A DNA stretch of 31,944 bases from an uncultured Balneolaceae bacterium (GTDB lineage Bacteria > Bacteroidota > Rhodothermia > Balneolales > Balneolaceae): positions 1-31,944 of the forward strand of contig CALKWT010000235.1 in NCBI GenBank assembly GCA_938003885.1, read 5' to 3'. The notes beneath the pieces are model-generated. The model was given only the letters and a program-made list of their open reading frames with translations, made no database searches and was not told where the DNA came from. Below, piece after piece: positions 26,122 through 31,944 of the stretch (the stretch's first letter is position 1; each line of letters begins with the position of its first letter). A program made the position numbers and the translations under genes.

Positions 26122-27156
26122 TCATCCCTCTTCATAATCGGCAATGATTCCATCAGCGATCCAGTTAGCAAGCGCCTGTCGGTTGCTGCTCATAATAAAT
26201 CTCGGTTGATCTCGTCTGTTCTGCAGATTTCCCAACTCTATCAGAATGGCCGGGGGATGGGTGTTCCGGATCACATAGAGATTGCTTCTGGGGGTCACCG
26301 AGCCTCCGTAGCGGCGGTTGGGTTGATGGAGGGCATATTTTTGCCTGAAACTTTCATGAATGTTCTGAGCGAGACGTAACCCTGCAGCGCTGTTTCTGTG
26401 GTGATAAAAGAAGACATCAATGTTTTGTCCGCGACTACGGCTGTCTATATGAATGGAGATCATGCGTTGGTAGGCGTCTCCATACCGGGCGTAGAGTTTA
26501 TTTACGGCATCGGTACGCTGTTTCAGCCTGAGCAATTGGTTGCGGGGTATCGGCTGGTTAGGATAGACCACTTGATTGTTGTTCATTGGAAGGGCAGAAT
26601 CATCCCGGATACCTTCATCCGATTGTACAATCAGATAGACGGTAGCGCTGTGTTCGAGGAGCCGCCTGGCCAGTCTGAGAGTCACATCGTAGGCATATTC
26701 ATGTTCACTGATGGTGCGATTGCCGTATCGCGTAATGGCACCAGGGTCTGGCCCGCCGTGACCGGCTATCAGATAATATACAGCCCCTTTCAGTTTCTCA
26801 TCCCGAATGGGTACGCGGGCATAGTTCTCACCGAAAACAGGATATTCAACCACCTTTGGTGAACCTTCCCTGCCGTCGGTATCGGCGCCCGCTCCGCAAA
26901 GGGGCAGTGTATAGTCTCTACCAGCAAAAAGCATGTTATTACGCCCCAGAACATCCCTGTTGAGGTCTATAAAGTCTGGAGAGCAGGTGATGGCGTCCAA
27001 ACCGTGGCGCAATAAAAGAGAATGGATACCATCTCCGGGTTGAGCGGTTACCTTCTGGATCTGCCTCTCCTGGCCAGACACCGTTCGGAAGGCTGCAAGG
27101 AAGAAGAGGAACAGGAAAAGCAGCTGAAACCTGTACGCTTTGAAAATAATATTCAT
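26122..27156 (-). CDS. N-acetylmuramoyl-L-alanine amidase (LysM-like + Amidase_3)
   Basis: About 344 residues. An N-terminal signal peptide (FQLLFLFLFFLAAFRTVSGQ) exports it. Residues ~34-86 look like a LysM-type peptidoglycan-binding motif (VTAQPGDGIHSLLLRHGL ... LPL). The Amidase_3 catalytic domain starts at about 125, with zinc ligands readable as H133 (AGHGGPDPGA), E151 (SEHEYAYDV), the His in MISIHIDSRS and the catalytic Glu in AILIELGNLQNR. It cleaves the amide between N-acetylmuramic acid and the stem peptide in the periplasm. An upstream ATG at 27210 would add 18 residues ahead of the signal; the ATG at 27156 is preferred. It is convergent with the membrane-protein gene. Confidence 0.9.
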   Translation of the reverse strand: MNIIFKAYRFQLLFLFLFFLAAFRTVSGQERQIQKVTAQPGDGIHSLLLRHGLDAITCSPDFIDLNRDVLGRNNMLFAGRDYTLPLCGAGADTDGREGSPKVVEYPVFGENYARVPIRDEKLKGAVYYLIAGHGGPDPGAITRYGNRTISEHEYAYDVTLRLARRLLEHSATVYLIVQSDEGIRDDSALPMNNNQVVYPNQPIPRNQLLRLKQRTDAVNKLYARYGDAYQRMISIHIDSRSRGQNIDVFFYHHRNSAAGLRLAQNIHESFRQKYALHQPNRRYGGSVTPRSNLYVIRNTHPPAILIELGNLQNRRDQPRFIMSSNRQALANWIADGIIADYEEG

Positions 27157-27462
27157 CCTTCTGGTAAAAATTTGAGGTGACCTGCAGTTCCCCGTACGGA
27201 TGCAAGCCATGGTTTTTGTAGAGACAGTGAGAGTACTGAGTGTGCCAAATCCCCAAAACCGTCTAAATTGCGGGAAATCGTTATCTGCTAACGCCCGTAC
27301 TGAAGTAAGTTTGTCAGGCTATTCAGCCTTTTCATACTTTAATTCAGGAAGAATGTTCTGCTCATTCTCATCTGGAAATTGGGGGGCGGGATTACATTGC
27401 ATCAAAGTTGTATGATGCTTATATTTGAAATCTGAAAAGTTTTGAATAAGAGTCAATATATT
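27157..27462. other. Divergent intergenic region between amidase and rpmE
   Basis: 306 nt that hold the rpmE promoter candidate (27397-27427). The remaining part shows no recognisable gene, repeat or RNA. Confidence 0.5.
27397..27427 (+). promoter_or_regulatory. Bacteroidota-type promoter of rpmE
   Basis: TTG at 27397-27399, a 20-nt spacer and TATATTTG at 27420-27427. This is an exact TAnnTTTG element at the expected distance. The transcription start would fall about 30 nt before the rpmE ATG. Confidence 0.6.
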
Positions 27463-27675
27463 ATGAAAAAAGGAATTCACCCCGATTACAACGAGATTAC
27501 TGTCGTGCTAAGCGATGGTTCCGAGATTGTTACCAGAAGCACGATTAAAACGAAAGATGGGATTTACAGAAGCGAAGTGGATTCAAAGAATCACCCTTTC
27601 TATAATGCGGATCAGAAAATGCAGAAGAAAGCTGGCCGGATTGATCGTTTCAACAAGAGATACAACAGGAAATAA
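27463..27675 (+). CDS. rpmE: 50S ribosomal protein L31 (type A-like, cysteine-free)
   Basis: A 70-residue large-subunit protein. MKKGIHPDY at the start and NHPFY...GRIDRFNKRYNRK at the end are L31 signatures. The length and the ITVVLSDGSEIVTRST layout fit the short type A form. The zinc cysteines of that form are replaced: the CxC pair by LSD and the CxxC pair by VDSKN. It should therefore not bind zinc. An in-frame TTG at 27442 would add 7 residues unlike the family, so the ATG at 27463 is chosen. A terminator hairpin follows. Confidence 0.93.
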   Translation: MKKGIHPDYNEITVVLSDGSEIVTRSTIKTKDGIYRSEVDSKNHPFYNADQKMQKKAGRIDRFNKRYNRK

Positions 27676-27696
27676 TCTTCAACTCTCTTTTTTTTG

Positions 27697-27731
27697 AAAG
27701 GGGCACGGTGAATCATCGTTGCTCCTTTTTT
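27697..27731 (+). terminator. Terminator of rpmE, abutting the next gene
   Basis: A 9-bp stem with one G-U (AAAGGGGCA 27697-27705 with TGCTCCTTT 27720-27728), a 14-nt loop and a T6 run. It ends only 8 nt before the hydrolase ATG at 27740. Confidence 0.75.
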
Positions 27732-27739
27732 AGTTTGTG

Positions 27740-28375
27740 ATGGAAATCGTTCAATTCACGGCAGGGCCTTTTGCAGTAAACACCTACCTGTTAATTCAGG
27801 ACAGGAAAGGATTGCTTATCGATCCCGGCTTTTTCACCAATGAGGAGTTCCAGCTTTTTCGGGAGCGGGTGGAGGAGGAGAAGTGTGAATTGGTTGCCAT
27901 CTTGCTCACGCATGCGCATGTGGACCACGTTTTCGGCCTCAGCCTGGTGTTAAGCAGGTACGATGCGCCGGTCTACCTGAGCCATGAAGATCTTACGGTC
28001 TGGAATAATTTTGAGCTGCAGGCAAAAAAATATGGTTTCCAACACGGCGGATTTGATTTTATACCTGAAGAACTTCCTTCCAACTCTTCTGTAACGGTGA
28101 ATGGTTTTACCTTTGAGACGCTCTTTACGCCAGGGCACTCGCCTGACCATATCTCCTTCTATTTCAAAGAGCATGATTTCCTCATTGCCGGGGACGCTCT
28201 CTTCAGAGAGAGTATCGGCAGAACGGATCTCTACAAAGGGGACCTGAACACACTGCTCACATCCATCCGAACCCGGCTCTACAGCCTTCCGCATCAAACC
28301 GTAGTCTATCCGGGGCACGGACCCGCTACAACCATCGGTCACGAAATAGAGAACAATCCTTTTACAAAGAGGTAA
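27740..28375 (+). CDS. MBL-fold hydrolase, glyoxalase II-like
   Basis: A 211-residue cytosolic metallo-beta-lactamase-fold hydrolase. The binuclear metal site is complete: H58, H60, D62 and H63 in THAHVDH, H133 in PGHSPDH, D152 in GDALF and H193 in PGHGPATTIG. The layout, with IGRTDLYKG and ending after PGHG..T.IGHE.ENNPF, is that of short YcbL-type glyoxalase II enzymes. These hydrolyse S-lactoylglutathione-like thioesters; the real thiol here is unknown. A GTG one codon upstream is an alternative start. An rpmE terminator ends 8 nt before the ATG, so expression needs read-through or a promoter inside that gene. Confidence 0.88.
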   Translation: MEIVQFTAGPFAVNTYLLIQDRKGLLIDPGFFTNEEFQLFRERVEEEKCELVAILLTHAHVDHVFGLSLVLSRYDAPVYLSHEDLTVWNNFELQAKKYGFQHGGFDFIPEELPSNSSVTVNGFTFETLFTPGHSPDHISFYFKEHDFLIAGDALFRESIGRTDLYKGDLNTLLTSIRTRLYSLPHQTVVYPGHGPATTIGHEIENNPFTKR

Positions 28376-28497
28376 ACCGAAAATGTGTGTAAGAAATACA
28401 CACCCTATACCAGGTTGTAATAAATTTTAAGGACCGGCAGTTGGCGCGTGGGGCATCGTCCTTTTCAGATGGCTGCACGAATCCCTGCTCTCTACTC

Positions 28498-29124
28498 TTA
28501 TGGCTCTTCCTTCAGCCTTGCCTGTAACTGATCAATTTTTTCTGTAAAGTGCTGTTCCCGTTCGGGATGGATCTTCTGAAGTTTTTTATAGGTTTCGATA
28601 GCAGCTGAATAATTTTTCTGCTTCTCATGAATCATGGCTAGGGTTTCGGTGACAATATCGTCTACCACACTACTTGGCTCACTCAGGTCGGGCGAGGGCG
28701 TATCCCGATCGATTTCATCCAGACGGATCCGGTTGATTTTAGCTGTGGAGAGTTTGAGGATCAACTGATCCAGATCCTGAATAGGAAGTGAGGTACTCTC
28801 CCGGGGATGAACTGTAGAACGGATGGTAGAAGCCTGATCCGGTACCCAGGCATCGAAATGGTCCGGATGTGAAATATAGTAATGCAACCGGCCAATCAGC
28901 TGGCTTCCCGGCGCCCGTACTTTGGCCTGGAACGCATTTTCAAGAGCTTTCTCTGTATCCCCATTTCTAAAATAGAGCCATGAGAGGAGGAAATATCCCA
29001 CGGCTCCGGCGTTTCGTTTTTCAACGCGATTTCCAAGGCGCTGAATGGCCAGTACCGGATTCTCTTCAAAAGTTTCCAGGTAACTTTGATAAGAGCCGGG
29101 TATTTCCAGTGAGTCCATCATCAT
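28498..29124 (-). CDS. TPR-like hypothetical protein
   Basis: A 208-residue soluble protein with no signal peptide. Helical repeat segments of the TPR kind are visible: GYFLLSWLYFRNGDTEKALE near 43-62, and a better one near 160-190 (MIHEKQKNYSAAIETYKKLQ, then KIHPE). The middle (about 100-150) is acidic and without a named domain. Three ATG codons in a row start the frame, and the first is used here. It begins 22 nt after lptE and is the last gene of the sigma-54 activator-lptE-TPR unit. Its partners are unknown. A scaffold role in LPS assembly or secretion is only a guess from position. Confidence 0.75.
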   Translation of the reverse strand: MMMDSLEIPGSYQSYLETFEENPVLAIQRLGNRVEKRNAGAVGYFLLSWLYFRNGDTEKALENAFQAKVRAPGSQLIGRLHYYISHPDHFDAWVPDQASTIRSTVHPRESTSLPIQDLDQLILKLSTAKINRIRLDEIDRDTPSPDLSEPSSVVDDIVTETLAMIHEKQKNYSAAIETYKKLQKIHPEREQHFTEKIDQLQARLKEEP

Positions 29125-29146
29125 TCGTGAAAACTATACAATTTCT

Positions 29147-29668
29147 TTACCAGTTGCTTACAGCATCATTGAACATGTTGGTGGAGATTTGCTGAAGTGC
29201 ATCTTCAGCCGCTTCCAACTCGCCATCCACCGGATTTTCCAAAACATTGTAGGTGGCACTTCCGGTAAAACTCTTTGTCCACATCGGTTCTTCAGCCGTA
29301 GCGTATTGAAAGGATGCGTTTACGGTGATCTGTATCTCGTTGATATTGGCTTGCTGGTCACCACCAATACTAAACGGTCTGTTTATGTAGTTCTGAATCG
29401 CGCCCTCCACAAATGCATCTGCATCTTCTTTCTCGCTATTCAGAGAGAGGCGGCTTTGATTGACAAAACGGTTGATCAGTGCTCTGTTCAGGCGGTCACT
29501 CAGATCCCCCAGCCCACTTTGTGATTGATCCGGGAAAAACGGAATGTAGATGGTGTTAACTCCAGCGGGGATCGAAGCCCCTGTAAAGCTGTAGCGGATA
29601 CATCCCGCCATTAAAAAAGTGGCAAGCAGCAGTAAGAGGAGTTTAGGAGCGTGATTACTGAAGGTCAT
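29147..29668 (-). CDS. lptE: LPS-assembly lipoprotein LptE
   Basis: About 173 residues. The signal LLLLLLATFLMAGC ends in a lipobox cysteine (C23), so it is an outer-membrane lipoprotein. YSFTGASIPAGVNTIYIPFF right after it, the central DLSDRLNRALINRFVNQSRL, and the later VNASFQYA match the LptE fold seen in Bacteroidota. LptE plugs the LptD barrel that inserts lipopolysaccharide into the outer membrane. The ATG at 29668 overlaps the end of the sigma-54 activator gene by 14 nt, so translation is probably coupled. A longer frame from 29701 would put 11 extra residues before the signal and is less likely. Confidence 0.87.
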   Translation of the reverse strand: MTFSNHAPKLLLLLLATFLMAGCIRYSFTGASIPAGVNTIYIPFFPDQSQSGLGDLSDRLNRALINRFVNQSRLSLNSEKEDADAFVEGAIQNYINRPFSIGGDQQANINEIQITVNASFQYATAEEPMWTKSFTGSATYNVLENPVDGELEAAEDALQQISTNMFNDAVSNW

Positions 29669-30956
29669 ACTGGTCCAGTTTACGATACAAGGTTCTTTCA
29701 CTTACTCCCAAAGCTTCGGAAGCTTTTCGCCGGTTACCATTATAAATTTTAAGCGCTTGCTGGATGAGAAACTTTTCAGCCTCTTCGAAAGAGGGGATCT
29801 CTTTCCCGTCAAAAAAGCTTTCTATTGGGGAATTCTCACCTTCCTCCGGATCCAGCTCTACCTCGCCGGAGAGATCGGGGTGACGCATCCCAAGAGAGCC
29901 GTCGTTCATCTGTTCTCTGATGTGATTCGAAATATCATTTGGGTCGATCGTACGGTCTACGGCCCCGGGGAGTGCCTTGATATTTTTATCTGCAAAGGTG
30001 GAGTAGAGGAATTTGGCCAGCATTTTCTTTACATCAGAGATATCGGATCCCATCTCTACCAGTGCACGGTAGATGATTCCCATATCTGCTGCCCCTGCTT
30101 GCTGTTCCTGTTCAAAATTGCGCTCTGATTTTTGGGTCGAAAGGATAGGCAGGTTATCAGCAGACCCCTGGCGCTGCCTCCCTTTCAAATACTTTTGAAG
30201 TCGTTCTTTGTCAATGAACTGGGACTTTTCGAGTACAACCAACTGTTCGGCAACATTACGCAGCTCCCGTATATTACCAGGCCAGCGATAAGAGACCAGC
30301 AGCTCTTTGGCCTCATCAGAAAAACCTTGAAACACAGAGTCATATTTAGATGAGAACTCGGTGACCATTTTCCGGAAGATGGGAATAATATCCTCCGGCC
30401 TGTCCCGCAGCGGAGGTATGACGATCTTTACTGTGTCGAGCCGATAGTAGAGGTCTTCCCGGAAGGTCCCCTCTTCCACCATGCTCCAGAGGTCCCGGTT
30501 GGTGGCTGCAATTATTCTTACATCCGCGGTATACATTTTACTCGAGCCCACTCTGAAGAACTCACCGGTTTCGAGTACACGAAGTAGTTTTACCTGAATG
30601 TTTTTCGGAGTATCACCGATTTCATCCAGAAATATGGTGCCGCCGTCAGCTTTTTCAAAGTAGCCTTTACGGGCTTCATGGGCTCCGGTGAATGCCCCCT
30701 TCTCATGTCCAAACAACTCACTTTCGATGATTCCTTCAGGAATTGCTCCACAATTAACAATAACGAGATCTTTCCGGCTTCGGCTGCTGGTACCGTGGAT
30801 GGCGCGGGCCGTTACATCCTTTCCCACACCGGTTTCTCCCTGGAGTAAAACCGTGATATCGGTATCCGAGATCTGCATAATTTTGCTGACCACCTGCCGG
30901 GTAGCATCGGATTCTCCCAGCAGGCCAAACTTTTCCTGAAATACCTGTCTGTCCAT
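29655..30956 (-). CDS. Sigma-54-dependent transcriptional activator, no receiver domain
   Basis: A 433-residue NtrC-type AAA+ activator. The AAA+ domain fills residues ~10-255: Walker A GETGVGKD (40-47), the sigma-54-contacting GAFTGA (87-92), Walker B TIFLDE (107-112), and RWPGNIRELRN. No receiver or other sensor domain precedes it. A ~130-residue acidic linker (259-390) with no named domain leads to a C-terminal Fis-type HTH (about 391-433, NGNRRKASEALGVSERTLYR). It opens transcription with RpoN-RNA polymerase by ATP hydrolysis; what signal it senses is unclear. It overlaps lptE by 14 nt, an arrangement I recall as common in Bacteroidota. Confidence 0.94.
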   Translation of the reverse strand: MDRQVFQEKFGLLGESDATRQVVSKIMQISDTDITVLLQGETGVGKDVTARAIHGTSSRSRKDLVIVNCGAIPEGIIESELFGHEKGAFTGAHEARKGYFEKADGGTIFLDEIGDTPKNIQVKLLRVLETGEFFRVGSSKMYTADVRIIAATNRDLWSMVEEGTFREDLYYRLDTVKIVIPPLRDRPEDIIPIFRKMVTEFSSKYDSVFQGFSDEAKELLVSYRWPGNIRELRNVAEQLVVLEKSQFIDKERLQKYLKGRQRQGSADNLPILSTQKSERNFEQEQQAGAADMGIIYRALVEMGSDISDVKKMLAKFLYSTFADKNIKALPGAVDRTIDPNDISNHIREQMNDGSLGMRHPDLSGEVELDPEEGENSPIESFFDGKEIPSFEEAEKFLIQQALKIYNGNRRKASEALGVSERTLYRKLDQYDLQ

Positions 30957-31334
30957 TCTACTCTGCTACTTTAATTCGTTTAAAACCTAATGTAAGAAAG
31001 ATCTGATTCCCACCATAAATTAAGAGGCTCTTTTTTATTGGGCATTGGGGGATACCGTAAAGATCTGCAAAGAGTCTGATCACAGCGGATCCGGAACGCA
31101 ATATAACGTTTTTTAAAGTCGCCGGCAGATTCAATTCTTCACAAAATTGCTCTTATCAGCATAAAAAAGAATTGTTTCCAGTCTAAAAAAGGTTCCCCAT
31201 TACCAAGCTAAATTTTACACATTTTAAAGAGATTAATTTATTACTATTGGAACGGAAGTCATACATGGCTGATCTGCCAGGGCATTTTCGTTCATACCAT
31301 TCTAATTCAGTTAATCAAAAGGTGTAAAGTATTT
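30957..31334. other. Divergent intergenic region, no gene recognised
   Basis: A/T-rich, 378 nt, between the sigma-54 activator and the GMC gene. It should contain both promoters. I see no exact TAnnTTTG with a TTG partner, no sigma-54 GG-N10-GC site and no convincing small gene. Confidence 0.5.
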
Positions 31335-31944
31335 ATGAGTTTATATATTCAGCCGTCGAAACAAAAATATGATGTAGCCATCGTGGGGTCCGGTGCCGGA
31401 GGCGGAATGGCCTCCAAGATCTTGTCAGAAGCGGGTCTGTCTGTGGCTGTTCTGGAGGCTGGCGGTTTTTATGACCCCGCAATGGAGGAGTACCGAACCC
31501 AGCTACGCTGGCCGTGGGAGTCACCAAGGCGGGGCGCAAGTGTTGTAAGGCCTTTTGGTGACTTTGATGCTGCCTGGGGCGGATGGGAGATCCCCGGAGA
31601 GCCTTATACAACGACCAGCGGTACCTATTTTGACTGGTTTCGATCCAGGATGCTGGGTGGCAGAACAAATCACTGGGGGCGTATCTCACTGCGCTTTGGG
31701 CCGAAAGATTTTAAGAGGAAAAATATCGATGGTCTGGGCGATAACTGGCCTATTGGCTATGAAGATGTGAAACCTTACTACGATAAGGTGGACAAATTAA
31801 TTGGAGTATTTGGTACCAATGAAGGACTGGAGGATGACCCGGATGGCTTTTTCCTGCCTCCTCCTAAACCGCGTTTGCATGAGCTCTATGTAAAGAGGGC
31901 TGCCCGGCAGGTCGGAATCCCGGTTATCCCGTCCAGACTGTCCA
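31335..31944 (+). CDS. GMC-family oxidoreductase (5' part, runs off the window)
   Basis: The first ~203 codons of an FAD-dependent GMC oxidoreductase, cut by the window edge. After a short start, YDVAIVGSGAGGGMASKIL is the Rossmann FAD-binding motif, followed by the FAD ribose-binding VLEAGG. The segment MLGGRTNHWGR is typical of the bacterial GMC group that includes gluconate 2-dehydrogenase-like alcohol and sugar dehydrogenases. NWPIGYEDVKPYYDKV follows, also typical. The substrate cannot be told, and the catalytic His region is outside the window. No signal peptide is seen at the start. Confidence 0.9.
   Translation, partial: MSLYIQPSKQKYDVAIVGSGAGGGMASKILSEAGLSVAVLEAGGFYDPAMEEYRTQLRWPWESPRRGASVVRPFGDFDAAWGGWEIPGEPYTTTSGTYFDWFRSRMLGGRTNHWGRISLRFGPKDFKRKNIDGLGDNWPIGYEDVKPYYDKVDKLIGVFGTNEGLEDDPDGFFLPPPKPRLHELYVKRAARQVGIPVIPSRLS

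Noticed and set aside
28429..28465. AAGGAC/GTCCTT pair with short T run between the glyoxalase-like and TPR genes
   Set aside because: Only 6 bp closing a loop of over 20 nt, so it is too weak to call a terminator.

Overview
The window is about 31.9 kb of bacterial chromosome with moderate G+C. It most likely comes from the Bacteroidota/Balneolota side of the FCB group (a Balneola/Gracilimonas-like organism). This is inferred from gene content, not from a search. The clues are a serC-DUF1015 pair, an LptE gene coupled to a receiver-less sigma-54 activator, a GWxTD-domain lipoprotein, a SprE/PorW-like TPR lipoprotein, an archaeal-type ProRS, a TonB energy transducer and several TAnnTTTG-type promoters. 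Some genes also have good Shine-Dalgarno sequences (AGGAG, GGAGAGGAG), so SD use looks mixed.

Layout. 1-2500 (minus): DUF1015 then serC, ending at a strong terminator. 2571-3377 (plus): DUF1844 protein and a Nudix hydrolase. 3643-7893 (minus): proS, NAD(P)H-hydrate repair enzyme (nnr), VanZ-like protein and tonB, ending at a terminator. 8076-8149: an elongator-like tRNA-Met(CAT). 8471-9254 (minus): a LuxR/NarL-type regulator with a degenerate receiver, then a terminator. 9526-12043 (plus): aspS and a DUF429 protein, meeting sthA (minus) stop-to-stop. 13868-15111 (plus): Mn-type superoxide dismutase and a CGC bacilliredoxin, ending at a UUCG-loop bidirectional terminator. 15146-16573 (minus): GWxTD lipoprotein. 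16716-21053 (plus): pyk and a 954-residue TPR lipoprotein with a TonB-C-like tail, whose 3' end overlaps pyrD (minus). 22216-25097 (plus): pabB and a MoxR/ChlI-type AAA+ ATPase. 25485-26078 (plus): an unknown membrane protein. 26122-27156 (minus): a LysM-Amidase_3 cell-wall amidase. 27463-28375 (plus): rpmE and a glyoxalase II-like hydrolase. 28498-30956 (minus): sigma-54 activator, lptE and a TPR protein. 31335-end (plus): the 5' part of a GMC oxidoreductase.

Most genes are housekeeping: translation (proS, aspS, rpmE, tRNA), central metabolism (pyk, serC, pyrD, pabB), redox and damage control (sthA, sod, brx, nnr, glyoxalase II, Nudix) and the cell envelope (lptE, tonB, amidase, lipoproteins). 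I see no CRISPR array, insertion sequence, prophage or defence island. The items most worth a second look are the SprE-like protein carrying a TonB-C-like domain, the response regulator that has lost its phospho-switch residues, a class 2 dihydroorotate dehydrogenase with a class 1-type cysteine, the DGHHR motif of DUF1015 beside serC, and a possible structured RNA upstream of the superoxide dismutase gene.
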